Shown piece by piece: positions 7,736-16,760 of a stretch of DNA of 64,000 nt. Numbering within the stretch: position 1 is the stretch's first letter; every line of letters starts with the position of its first letter. The position numbers and the translations under genes were made by a program. The notes under the pieces were generated by a model, which was not told the DNA's origin, did not search any database, and was given only the letters and a program-made list of their open reading frames with translations. This stretch comes from Gammaproteobacteria bacterium (GTDB lineage Bacteria; Pseudomonadota; Gammaproteobacteria; Pseudomonadales; Azotimanducaceae): assembly GCA_028821405.1 (NCBI GenBank), contig JAPPGK010000056.1, positions 1 to 64,000 on the forward strand, written 5' to 3'.

Positions 7736-9298
7736 ATGGCGCTCAATTTCGACTCCACGCGGGATTCCCGCAGCTACTTTGACCTGTCGAACACCGCGCT
7801 CGCAGAGCTTGCGGTGCTGCGCGGCGAAGGCCGTTTCGCGGCGAACGGTGCATTGGCCGTCGAGACCGGCGAGCGCACCGGCCGCTCGCCCCAGGATCGC
7901 TTCATCGTCCGCGAGTCCGGTACCGAGGATCTGATCGACTGGGGACCCATCAACCTCCCCGTGGAGGCGCGCGTCTTCGATGCGCTCTGGCGCCGCGTTC
8001 GATCGCACCTGGCCGAGAAGGACGCGTTCGTGTCCGCAGTGCATGTCGGGGCGGGCGCGGTCCACTACCTACCCGTCAACGTCACCGCCGAGTACGCTTG
8101 GCATGCGCTTTTCGCGAAGGCGCTCTTCATAACGCCCGAGGTCTTCAATCCCAGCCGCAAGCCGACCTGGGAGGTCGTCAGCGCGCCGGATTTCATCTGC
8201 GACCCCAAGCGTGACGGGACCGCATCCGACGCCACGGTGATGATCGACTTCGCCGGCCGACGCGTGCTGCTCGCGGGTTTGCGCTACGCGGGGGAATTGA
8301 AGAAGGCGATGTTCGGCGTGCAGAACTTCCTGCTCCCGGCTTCCGACGTGCTGCCCATGCACTGCGCCGCCAACGCCGGCGAGGACGGCGACGTGACGTT
8401 GTTCTTCGGACTGTCCGGCACCGGCAAGACGACGCTGTCCGCCGACCCGGCGCGGCTCTTGATCGGCGACGATGAGCACGGCTGGGGAGAAGGCGTCGTG
8501 TTCAACCTCGAAGGGGGTTGCTACGCCAAGTGCATCGACCTGTCCCGGGACAAGGAGCCGGTCATCTACGACGCGATTCGGTTCGGCGCCATCATCGAGA
8601 ACGTCGTCCTCGACCCGACGAGCCGCGAACCCGACTACACGGACTCGTCGCTCACCGAGAACACCCGTGCGTGCTACCCCCGCGCCAATATCGCCGCCAA
8701 GGTGCCGGAGAACCAAGCGGGCGAACCCAATGCCGTGGTCTTCCTGACCTGCGACTTGAGTGGCGTGCTGCCACCCGTTTCGATGCTGTCGAAGGAGGCC
8801 GCCGCCTACCACTTCCTATCGGGCTACACCGCAACCGTCGGCTCCACGGTCGTGGGTTCCCGGGAACCATATGCGGCCACCTTCTCCACTTGCTTCGGCG
8901 CGGCGTTCTTTCCGCGACCGGCGCGTGTCTATGCGGACCTCTTGATGAAGCGTGTTGCGAACTTCGATTCCGAGGTCTACCTCGTGAATACCGGCTGGAC
9001 CGGCGGGGGCTACGGGGTCGGACGTCGTTTCGACATCCGGACCACGCGGAGCATCGTGCACGCCATTCAGTCGGGTCGCCTGAAGGCGGCGCCGCGGCGC
9101 CACCTCGGCAACCTGAACCTCGACGTACCCACCGCCGCGCCGGGGGTCGACGCGTCGCTTCTCGACCCGCGCAATACCTGGAGCGACCCCACCGCCTACG
9201 ACCGGGCGCAAGCATCCCTCGCCGGCAAGTTCGCCGCCAACTTCGCCAAGTTCGACGTCGACCAAGGCATCATCGACGCGGGACCCCGACCGCTCTAG
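7736..9298 (+). CDS. pckA: Phosphoenolpyruvate carboxykinase (ATP)
   Basis: A 520-residue enzyme that converts oxaloacetate and ATP to phosphoenolpyruvate and CO2, the first committed step of gluconeogenesis, in the cytosol. It shows the ATP-type kinase-1a signature [15 protein letters not shown] (about residue 222). It also has the RSPQDRFIV substrate segment near residue 50, LIGDDEHGW, and the [13 protein letters not shown] segment near residue 420. Length fits the family (about 515-540). I chose the ATG at 7736 because everything upstream in frame has no similarity. gshA follows eight bases after the stop, so the two may share a transcript. Confidence 0.95.
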   Translation: MALNFDSTRDSRSYFDLSNTALAELAVLRGEGRFAANGALAVETGERTGRSPQDRFIVRESGTEDLIDWGPINLPVEARVFDALWRRVRSHLAEKDAFVSAVHVGAGAVHYLPVNVTAEYAWHALFAKALFITPEVFNPSRKPTWEVVSAPDFICDPKRDGTASDATVMIDFAGRRVLLAGLRYAGELKKAMFGVQNFLLPASDVLPMHCAANAGEDGDVTLFFGLSGTGKTTLSADPARLLIGDDEHGWGEGVVFNLEGGCYAKCIDLSRDKEPVIYDAIRFGAIIENVVLDPTSREPDYTDSSLTENTRACYPRANIAAKVPENQAGEPNAVVFLTCDLSGVLPPVSMLSKEAAAYHFLSGYTATVGSTVVGSREPYAATFSTCFGAAFFPRPARVYADLLMKRVANFDSEVYLVNTGWTGGGYGVGRRFDIRTTRSIVHAIQSGRLKAAPRRHLGNLNLDVPTAAPGVDASLLDPRNTWSDPTAYDRAQASLAGKFAANFAKFDVDQGIIDAGPRPL

Positions 9299-9306
9299 CC
9301 TCAGTT

Positions 9307-10884
9307 ATGTCTGTAGTCCCGAACGCGTCACTGACGGCGATTCGCGGGCGCGCCGAACTCGGCGCCCTGCGACGCGGCATCGAAAAAGAGAGCTTGAGGG
9401 TTACTCCCGCCGGGCTCCTGGCGAGAACGCGCCATCCCGTGGAACTGGGTTCGCCGCTGACGCACCCGCACATCACGATGGACTTCAGCGAAGCCCAGTT
9501 GGAGCTGATCACGGGCGTTCATCCGAGCGCAGAGGCCGCGCTCGACGAACTCGCCGACGTTCACCGCTACGTCTACGCCAATGTCGGCGACGAGTTGCTG
9601 TGGGCAGCGAGCATGCCGTGCATGATGGGTCGCGACGACAACATTCCCATCGCCCGGTTCGGCAACTCCAACGCGGGCAAGTCGAAGACCGTATACCGCA
9701 ACGGGTTGAGCCATCGCTATGGCCGCCTGATGCAGACCATCAGCGGCATCCACTACAACTTCTCCCTGCCCCAAGCGCTCTGGCCTGCGATCGCCGCCGG
9801 CCGCGGCGAAGCTGCCGATAGGGACTTCGTGACGCGTGCCTATTTCGGCCTGATCCGCAATTTCCGGCGCTACTCCTGGCTCCTGGTGTACCTGTTCGGC
9901 GCCTCCCCGGGATTGTGCAAGTCATTCATCCGCGATGCCGAATCCGGCCTCGAGCCGTTCGACGAAGGCACGCTCTTTCTCCCCCATGCCACGTCGCTGC
10001 GGATGGGGCGCCTCGGCTACCAGAGCGACGCGCAATCGTCTCTGCACATCTCCTACAACACCCTGGCCGAATACGCACACACGATGCACGACGCCCTGAC
10101 CAGGCCCTATCCGCCCTACGAGGCCGTCGGGGTAAAGGTCGGCACCCACTACCGGCAGCTTTCCAATACGCTGCTGCAAATCGAGAACGAGTTCTACGGC
10201 ACCATCCGACCCAAGCGCCGGACCCATTCCGGCGAGAGACCCTTGGAAGCCCTCTACGGGCGGGGTGTCGAGTACGTGGAGGTGCGTTGCCTCGACCTCA
10301 ATCCATTCTTGAGTCTCGGGATCGATGCCGACGTCTGCCGATTCCTCGATGTGTTCCTGCTGGTGTGTCTGCTCTCGGATAGCCCACCCGACAGCCGCAC
10401 CGAGTCCGAGCGCATGGTCGCAAATCAACTGCGCGTCGTGGAACGCGGTCGCGAACCCGGCCTAACGTTGGCCGACGGCGGCAGCGGCGTTCCCATGGCA
10501 ACCTGGGCCGGGCAGTTGCTCACCGAGTGCGCCCGCGTGGCCAGCGAGATTGACGCGGCGACCGGGAATGCGGCCCACATGGACTCCGTCGAACGACAAC
10601 GCGCCAAGATCGCCGAGCCGGACTTGACGCCTTCGGCGCGGGTGCTGAACGCCCTCCGGCAGCAACGCGTGCCGTTCTTCCGCTTCGCCATGAATCAATC
10701 CGCAGCCCACCGCGGCTACTTCGAGGAGCGACCGCTCAGGCCCGAACGACAGAAGGAACTGACCGCGATGAGCGAGGAGTCGCTGGCCGCACAGGCGCGC
10801 ATCGAGAATGCCGACCGGGAGACTTTCGATCAGTATCTGAAGCGGTTTCTCGCCCTGGACATCCCCCGCACGGGTAGGCGTTGA
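9307..10884 (+). CDS. gshA: Glutamate-cysteine ligase
   Basis: A 525-residue enzyme of the proteobacterial GshA family. It joins glutamate to cysteine with ATP, the first and rate-limiting step of glutathione synthesis. Seen directly: the N-terminal RGIEKESLRV motif, HPHITMDFSEAQLELIT, SGIHYNFSLP, and the long THYRQLSNTLLQIENEFYGTIRPKR block that forms part of the active site. The C-terminal region has PFFRFAMNQSAAHRGYF. Length matches E. coli GshA (518). Its stop overlaps the TTG start of acpH by a TTGA. Confidence 0.95.
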   Translation: MSVVPNASLTAIRGRAELGALRRGIEKESLRVTPAGLLARTRHPVELGSPLTHPHITMDFSEAQLELITGVHPSAEAALDELADVHRYVYANVGDELLWAASMPCMMGRDDNIPIARFGNSNAGKSKTVYRNGLSHRYGRLMQTISGIHYNFSLPQALWPAIAAGRGEAADRDFVTRAYFGLIRNFRRYSWLLVYLFGASPGLCKSFIRDAESGLEPFDEGTLFLPHATSLRMGRLGYQSDAQSSLHISYNTLAEYAHTMHDALTRPYPPYEAVGVKVGTHYRQLSNTLLQIENEFYGTIRPKRRTHSGERPLEALYGRGVEYVEVRCLDLNPFLSLGIDADVCRFLDVFLLVCLLSDSPPDSRTESERMVANQLRVVERGREPGLTLADGGSGVPMATWAGQLLTECARVASEIDAATGNAAHMDSVERQRAKIAEPDLTPSARVLNALRQQRVPFFRFAMNQSAAHRGYFEERPLRPERQKELTAMSEESLAAQARIENADRETFDQYLKRFLALDIPRTGRR

Positions 10885-11489
10885 ATTTCCTGGCCCACTG
10901 CCTGCTCGCACACCCCGGCGACGGCTTTGTCGCGGGCGGAGTCCTCGGGGACTTCATCAAAGGTCACATCCCCGATTCCCTGCCCCGGGAGTTGCGCGCA
11001 GGTGTTCGCCTGCACCGGCGCATCGACTCGTTCTCGAATCGTCTCCCGGCCATGAAGGAGAGCGCCAACCGCTTCCCGCCGACCCTGCGACGCGTGGCGC
11101 CGGTGCTGCTGGACATCGTCGCCGATCACTGTCTGTGCCTCGCGTGGCACCGCTACGGCATCGGCGACCTACCGGCATTCACCGCACGAGTCTATGCGGC
11201 CGTGGGCCAGTATGGAGAGTGGGTTCCGGATCACGGACGGGCATTTATCCAGCGGATGGTCGAGACGGACCTTCTGGCGCGGTATTCCGACGAGGCGGTC
11301 ATGCACCGCGCCATGGGACACGTCCTGGACCGGTTGAAGCTCGGCCATCTCGGCCAGTGCCTCGCCGGCGTGCTTGACGACGGGCTCTCCCCCCTGAGAA
11401 CAGACTTCGACGTCTACTATCCGCAGCTTGCCGCGTTCGCCAAGGAAGAGCGATCCGGGGCTCTCCAGTGGGCCAGCCTGGCTACCTGA
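10881..11489 (+). CDS. acpH: Acyl carrier protein phosphodiesterase
   Basis: A 202-residue member of the AcpH family, which removes the 4'-phosphopantetheine arm from acyl carrier protein. The start MNFLAHCLLAHPGD, then GGVLGDFIKG and the HRRIDSFSN segment, is diagnostic; in AcpH these supply the metal-binding histidine and aspartate residues of an HD-like fold. The start is a TTG that overlaps the gshA stop (TTGA), which implies translational coupling. Length is close to E. coli AcpH (193). Confidence 0.9.
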   Translation: MNFLAHCLLAHPGDGFVAGGVLGDFIKGHIPDSLPRELRAGVRLHRRIDSFSNRLPAMKESANRFPPTLRRVAPVLLDIVADHCLCLAWHRYGIGDLPAFTARVYAAVGQYGEWVPDHGRAFIQRMVETDLLARYSDEAVMHRAMGHVLDRLKLGHLGQCLAGVLDDGLSPLRTDFDVYYPQLAAFAKEERSGALQWASLAT

Positions 11490-12867
11490 CGACCTTGACG
11501 TAGTCCCCCGCCCGGGGCTCGCCGTTGGGATGATGGCCGTTCAGCAGGCGCAGCGTCTCCTCGGGGTAGTCGCGGATTGGGGAGTTCTGGGCGAGTTCGG
11601 CGTACGTCTGTCCAGGTTCGGCGACGATGACCTCGATGCGCTGGCTGTTGGCGATCTTCAAGTCGTCCTGGGTCATCGAACGCAACGCGTCCATCGTCGC
11701 CCGGAACTGTTTGCGGAATGTCTCGGGATCCCCCTTGGGGCCGCACTCGCCTTTGAAATAGAACACGTCGTTGCGCGAGTAGAGGATGCCGATCAGCCCC
11801 ACCAGCACGTTCGATTCGCTGGTGTCCACCTCGCCGATGTAGGCCTCGTTGCCGTTGATCTCGAGTTCCTCGCCGCCGGTGACGTCGTCGCGCTGGAGCA
11901 CATCGGTGACGTACTTGGCGGGCGACTTGCGCTTGACCGGCTGGTGGCGCATGACGCTGATCGAGCCAACGCCCGTTCCCCCGGGAGCAACACCGTTGAC
12001 CCGGGAGGACGAGTAGCCCACCTGCCACTGGTCCGGGAACTCGATCACGACCCGCAGGGCGCTATGATAGTAGGTGCTGTCGCGCACCAGTCCGCGCGCC
12101 GCCTCGTCGCCATAGACCAGCCCGTTCATGAGGTTCCAGAAGTCGCCCTCCGGCTCCCTGAGTTCATCGGGGAGGTACTGCTGCGAGTACGCCACCGCGT
12201 CGTGCAGGCGCTTGTCCTGCTTGGGGTGCGAAGCGAACAGGCCGTGGTAGCCACCCGGCTTGCCCGCCACACTGCGATTGAAGAGGTCCTGGTCCTTGAG
12301 GACGTGCAGCATGTCGAGAACCGCCATCGGGTTGTAGCCTGCCTTGGCCATGTATTCGGCGCCCAACCGGTCCGCTTCCAGTTCCATGTCCCGGCCGTAG
12401 CCCGACGTCAGCGCCGCGGTCCCCTGATTCGCCAACTGGTTCAGCTCGCCCCGGTAGGTCGCGAGATAGGACAGGAAACCGATCGATTTGCCGAGCAGGT
12501 CGGTGAGTCGCTTCTTCCGAGAGTGCCGCGCGGTGATGTGGGCGATCTCATGCCCGATGACCGACGCCAACTCGTCTTCCGAACGGACGTATGCGATCAA
12601 CCCGCGCGAGACGAAGATGTGGCTCTCCGGCATCGCCATGGCGTTGAGCACCGCCCCGTCGAGCACGTAGAAGTGGTACTTCTTGCCTCGATCGGGCGTA
12701 TACGGCAGGAGCCGTTCCCCGATGGCCCTGACGTACTCTTGCCAGCGTTCGTCGTCGTAGAAGCCTTCCTTTTCCTTGAGCTCCTTGACCATCTTGTCGC
12801 CGGGACTGGCGAACGCACCACCGGCGGCAAGCCCGACCGCCGCCGTGATGACAAGTGGCAGGCCCAC
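11482..12867 (-). CDS. M48-family metalloprotease, exported
   Basis: About 461 residues from a GTG at 12867. A hydrophobic signal sequence (residues 1-20, ending in GGAFA) sends it to the periplasm. The zinc site is VIGHEIAHI with a downstream glutamate in MELEADRLGAEYM, the M48 arrangement. After the protease domain (to about residue 230) comes a long C-terminal part: SVMRHQP, then a tail with VAEPGQTYAEL resembling the LysM-like ends of some homologs. Relatives such as BepA/YfgC act in outer-membrane quality control. The frame is open upstream to 13068, but that part is arginine-rich and not family-like. Convergent with acpH, overlapping it by eight bases. Confidence 0.85.
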   Translation of the reverse strand: MGLPLVITAAVGLAAGGAFASPGDKMVKELKEKEGFYDDERWQEYVRAIGERLLPYTPDRGKKYHFYVLDGAVLNAMAMPESHIFVSRGLIAYVRSEDELASVIGHEIAHITARHSRKKRLTDLLGKSIGFLSYLATYRGELNQLANQGTAALTSGYGRDMELEADRLGAEYMAKAGYNPMAVLDMLHVLKDQDLFNRSVAGKPGGYHGLFASHPKQDKRLHDAVAYSQQYLPDELREPEGDFWNLMNGLVYGDEAARGLVRDSTYYHSALRVVIEFPDQWQVGYSSSRVNGVAPGGTGVGSISVMRHQPVKRKSPAKYVTDVLQRDDVTGGEELEINGNEAYIGEVDTSESNVLVGLIGILYSRNDVFYFKGECGPKGDPETFRKQFRATMDALRSMTQDDLKIANSQRIEVIVAEPGQTYAELAQNSPIRDYPEETLRLLNGHHPNGEPRAGDYVKVVR

Positions 12868-13104
12868 GACCCTTCGGATCCTGCGGCGCGTACACGGGAA
12901 ACGCCTCGGCGATCCCGCCGATGCCGTCCGCGACGACCGCTTCGTGGCTGCGTGCACGGAAAAGGCTCTCCTCGTTCCTATCGGAAGATTACCACCGTTT
13001 GGATCGGCCGGAAGGGCGCAAAGTTCCGCCCGGATCGCCGTTCGTCTACGCCAAGAGGAACCGGCCACGCCGGGCGTTCCCCGGCGATGCCCCGGTGAAG
13101 CGGA

Positions 13105-13323
13105 TCAGTTCGCGGCGACCGAAGCGTTGCCGAAACGGCGTCGGAACCGCTCCACGCGTCCGCCGGTGTCGACGATCTTCTGCTTGCCCGTGTAGAAGGG
13201 GTGGCAGGCGGAGCAGACCTCGAGGTGGATATCGCGGTTCAAGGTCGAACGCGTCTTGATCACGTTGCCGCAACTGCACGTCGCCGTAATCTCGCCGTAC
13301 TCCGGATGTATGTCGGGCTTCAT
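13105..13323 (-). CDS. rpmE: 50S ribosomal protein L31 (zinc-binding form)
   Basis: A 72-residue protein with [12 protein letters not shown] at the start and [20 protein letters not shown] later, the standard L31 sequence. The paired cysteines (CSCG near residue 16, CSAC near 38) mark the C+ zinc-binding form. In many gammaproteobacteria a C- paralog replaces it under zinc shortage; none is seen in this window. Confidence 0.95.
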   Translation of the reverse strand: MKPDIHPEYGEITATCSCGNVIKTRSTLNRDIHLEVCSACHPFYTGKQKIVDTGGRVERFRRRFGNASVAAN

Positions 13324-13411
13324 TCTCGCCTTGGCCTGCCCCGTTCGAGCGCGGCGCGCAGTCTATTCGCCGCAGCCTGCGAATACAACCGGTAGCACGG
13401 TGCCGCCAGAC

Positions 13412-15019
13412 TCAGTCGTCTTCGGCCGCCAATGCGCCGAACACCGCTGCCTTGCGTTCGTTCGGGTCCGTTTCCGTGTAGTACCGGTGAAGTCTCGCCG
13501 CCGCCATTCGGCGTTCTTGCAACGATTCGATGGCCTCGAAGAACCGTTCCGCCGCCCCAGTGTCGAACGCCGAAAGATGCACACTGACAGCTCGCCGGAG
13601 CGCATGGTCGCGCGCCGGTCCGCTCCGATAACGCATGAGGGCTGCGCCTGCACCGTCGCCATCACGACGAAACCAAGCCCGGAACACATCCGCCAGCACA
13701 GGAGCGTACTGCCGTTCCGAGCCCAGGGTCTCGACCCAGGCCAAGGTCTCGATGGGATCGGCCGGCCATTCGCCAATCACCGTGCGAGCCCCCTGGATGC
13801 GCATTTGAGGGTCCGCAATTCCCTGAACGAGCTGCCTGGCGAGCGCCGGGTCCTGCCGGTGAATCACCCCCAACGTCCAATCGAACGTGTCGTTGCGAAC
13901 TTGCCCACGAAGACCCAACACCCATTCGAGGGCCCGTTCCGGATCGGCACGTGCCAGGAGGCTTCCCAACTCACCCGACGCGGCCGGCTGATCCCTCACG
14001 TCGAGGTTGGCGAACGCCGAGACCGCGCGATCCAGGTCGCCTTGTTCCAAGATCGCAGCCAACACGCCGATCCGGGCCTGGCGCTTGGCTGCCTCCGAAG
14101 GAAGCGCAACGACGAGCGACTCGGCATCTGCTGGATCGACGCTCGCAAGCGCCGAGAATACGGGAAACGCCAAGACGGGTAGTTCCTCGGAGTCGTGTGC
14201 AAGCAGCCAATCCATCGCCGTTCGAGGATCCGCCTTGGCCCACGTGTCCATGACGCGGTAGAGCATCGAGCCCTTGAGGCCGGCATCGCCATCCCAATCG
14301 AGGATCGCCGCTAAAGCGCGGGCCGGTTCTGAAGCCGCCCAGCCTGTCGAGATCATAGCTTCCGCCTCCAGCCGCGAGCGACGATCGGCGATGGCGCCAA
14401 GTTCCGCCAACATCTCGTCGTAGGCTTCGCCATGCGTCGGCACCGCCGGTTTCGAGACCTCGGCCACATCGACCCGAACACCCAAACGCTCTGCAATCGA
14501 TTCGCGTTCGGCGACCGGAAGGTCCAGTTGCAGGATAGCCGCTGCCGCATCCGCTCTCGCGCCCGTCGGGAGTTCAATGGCGCGTTCGACAGCCGCGCCG
14601 AGGTCGCCGTGAGCCCACGCCCGGAGCACGGCCGACAGAACCTCGGGCGTGGCCAAGTGGCGCACTGCATGATCCGTCGCCGCTGCCGGGTCGAGGGATG
14701 CAAAACGGATATAGAGCACTCGCGAGATGTCGCTTCGGTACGGAGTTGCCGGCAACACGGGCACCTCGGCGAGCAACCGTTCAATCCGCCTACGGTCGGC
14801 ATCGGCGATGAACGCATAGAGCGCGGCGTTGCGGTCGAAGCCATTTGCGATAGCGGCGATCTCGGCCAGCGTCATGTCACGCACCGTGGGGGTCTGGCTC
14901 TTCGACGTTGAGCCGTCCAGGTCTTGCTGCTCGACTCCCAAGCCGTTGACCGGCCACGTGAGTACCACCCCGATGCCAAGGACCATGACCGGGTACCACG
15001 GGCGTCTAAGCGTCGGCAT
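13412..15019 (-). CDS. Membrane-anchored helical-repeat protein, copy B (function unknown)
   Basis: A 535-residue protein of a family I do not recognise. A single hydrophobic N-terminal segment (about residues 8-27) should anchor or export it. The rest is helix-rich and built from loose repeats of the pattern AL-W-x-x-x-A-DP-x-x-A, which reads like an alpha-solenoid. It is a paralog of the next gene upstream: both share FxRNAALY, a YDISRVLYIRF-type segment, LDPxAAxDHAxR, an AERxFEAIE segment and a closing NxRKA...AEDD. It is the last gene of the BlaI-led cluster and overlaps its paralog by 14 bases. No catalytic motif is visible. Confidence 0.7.
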   Translation of the reverse strand: MPTLRRPWYPVMVLGIGVVLTWPVNGLGVEQQDLDGSTSKSQTPTVRDMTLAEIAAIANGFDRNAALYAFIADADRRRIERLLAEVPVLPATPYRSDISRVLYIRFASLDPAAATDHAVRHLATPEVLSAVLRAWAHGDLGAAVERAIELPTGARADAAAAILQLDLPVAERESIAERLGVRVDVAEVSKPAVPTHGEAYDEMLAELGAIADRRSRLEAEAMISTGWAASEPARALAAILDWDGDAGLKGSMLYRVMDTWAKADPRTAMDWLLAHDSEELPVLAFPVFSALASVDPADAESLVVALPSEAAKRQARIGVLAAILEQGDLDRAVSAFANLDVRDQPAASGELGSLLARADPERALEWVLGLRGQVRNDTFDWTLGVIHRQDPALARQLVQGIADPQMRIQGARTVIGEWPADPIETLAWVETLGSERQYAPVLADVFRAWFRRDGDGAGAALMRYRSGPARDHALRRAVSVHLSAFDTGAAERFFEAIESLQERRMAAARLHRYYTETDPNERKAAVFGALAAEDD

Positions 15020-16760
15020 CGTCTTCGGCGAGGTACTTGCGGTACCGCTCCGCCTTGCGCCGATTCGGCGCGTTCTCGGTGAAGTGGCGATACAGCAGGT
15101 CCGCCGCCTCCGCCTGCTGACCTGGTGCTTCGATCGCTTCGAACAGACGTTCCGCCAAGTGGATGTCGTGCCCGATCACGTCGGACATCACACTCACGGT
15201 AGCCTCGTCCCGCAACGGGCCGCCCCGGTGTTCGAGAAGGGCGCGGGAAGCCGCCGACGCATCATGGCTCGCCCAAACGCGGAACACTTTGACAACCAGC
15301 CTCGACCGTCCGTCCTCCGGCTTGAAGTTTCGCGCCCACCGGTATGCACCCTGCGCATCGTGCCGCACTTCCCGCCATACCAGCTCCAACGCGGCAGTGG
15401 TTCGCATCGCCGGGTCCCCGATTGACTCGAGCAAGCGCAACCCTTCAACCCGGTCGTCACGGTGGACATCCCTGATCACTGCCGAGACTTCCCGACCGCG
15501 TATTCGATGATCCACTGACATGGCCCAACCCAGGGCGTCGTGCGCCGAACGTCGCTCGATGAGCAGGCGACGCAGGGTGTGCGTCTGGCTCGCCTTTTCG
15601 CCGACTTCGAGTTGTGCGAACAATTCCAGCGCGTGGTCAAGATCGCGATACGCAAACGTTCGGAGCACTGCCCCTGTGGCACTTCGCCGTAGTTCTTCCG
15701 GGATCGCGGCGAGACTGGCAATCGCTTGCTCCGGCGCCTGCCGAGCCAATTCAATCATGGGCCGCTGGATGTACCAGCCCCTGGCATCGCCGGTCGATTC
15801 GAGGATCCAGGCAAGTGCCGCACGCGGATCGGCGCGGGCCCATTTGCCGATGATCGACTCGCCAATCCTCATCCGAAGTGGTGCGATGGACACTCCGCCG
15901 GAAGGGGGTCTGCCGGTCGCCACCATGTCATCGAGGGGCACCGACTCCAGGGCGGCCAACGCGGCACGGGGATCCTCCGCCGACCAGTCGATGGCGGTCT
16001 GTTCGGCAAGTATCTGGCGTACGGCATCGTCTTCGATACCGATAGCCCGGGTCCAGGCGTCGGCGTGGGACTCACCGTTGCGCCTTGCGAGTCTTCGCGC
16101 TTCGATCTCGGCCAACGCTCGCTCGGCCGGCGTCGGGGGCGCAACCCCGTGGAATGCTTCGAGATTGCGATACCAGTGATGATCCACGGTCTCGTCCAGC
16201 CGTGCTGCAACCGAACGCAGGTCGGCCGGGGGCAACTCGCGCTGCAGCAAGACGCGCATCGCCGGCGACTTGGCCGAGGGGTGGAGGATGGCTGCCCGGG
16301 CGACCGCCGCATCGGGATCAAGCTGCGCCCAGGTTCTGAAGATGGCCGCGAGCCATACCGGCTTGGTCGCGCCGCGCAATGCGTGGTCAAGCGCGGCTTG
16401 GGGGTCGAGGACGGTGAAGCGGATGTAGAGTACCCGCGCGACGTCGTAGGCGTGGGGGGTACCCGGCAAGGTCTCCACCTCGGCGAGCCAACCCTCGACC
16501 TGTTCCCGCGTCGCCCCGTGAGCAAGGCGATAAAGCGCCGCGTTGCGGGCGAAATCGTCGCGGATTCCGGCGGCCTCGGCCAACGACGGGCCGGCGGACG
16601 TCGGGGTAATGGTCTCGGACCTGCCGGACAGCGTCGAGTCCATGGTCGAGTCGTCTGTCATCGGATCGACACGCGAAATCACAACCAGTCCCATCACTAG
16701 CACCAGGCCGACCGCCACGCCGACCGCCCAATAGATTCGTACGCTTGCGCCGTCGCTCAC
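15006..16760 (-). CDS. Membrane-anchored helical-repeat protein, copy A (function unknown)
   Basis: A 584-residue protein with one N-terminal membrane segment (about residues 9-29, GVAVGLVLVMGLVV) followed by a Ser/Thr-rich linker and a long helical-repeat domain. Repeats contain WARADPRAALAW- and WASHDASAASRAL-like units spaced roughly 40-60 residues apart. It shares its N-terminal FARNAALY, VARVLYIRF and C-terminal AERLFEAIEA blocks with the downstream copy, so the two arose by tandem duplication. Its ATG overlaps the stop of the giant permease-peptidase gene by four bases (ATGA). Such solenoids usually mediate protein contacts; a role as a partner of the giant membrane proteins is inference. 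Confidence 0.7.
   Translation of the reverse strand: MSDGASVRIYWAVGVAVGLVLVMGLVVISRVDPMTDDSTMDSTLSGRSETITPTSAGPSLAEAAGIRDDFARNAALYRLAHGATREQVEGWLAEVETLPGTPHAYDVARVLYIRFTVLDPQAALDHALRGATKPVWLAAIFRTWAQLDPDAAVARAAILHPSAKSPAMRVLLQRELPPADLRSVAARLDETVDHHWYRNLEAFHGVAPPTPAERALAEIEARRLARRNGESHADAWTRAIGIEDDAVRQILAEQTAIDWSAEDPRAALAALESVPLDDMVATGRPPSGGVSIAPLRMRIGESIIGKWARADPRAALAWILESTGDARGWYIQRPMIELARQAPEQAIASLAAIPEELRRSATGAVLRTFAYRDLDHALELFAQLEVGEKASQTHTLRRLLIERRSAHDALGWAMSVDHRIRGREVSAVIRDVHRDDRVEGLRLLESIGDPAMRTTAALELVWREVRHDAQGAYRWARNFKPEDGRSRLVVKVFRVWASHDASAASRALLEHRGGPLRDEATVSVMSDVIGHDIHLAERLFEAIEAPGQQAEAADLLYRHFTENAPNRRKAERYRKYLAEDDADA

Noticed and set aside
12868..13068. Extra N-terminus of the M48 protease gene
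   Set aside because: Arginine-rich, no family match, and the signal sequence begins after 12867.
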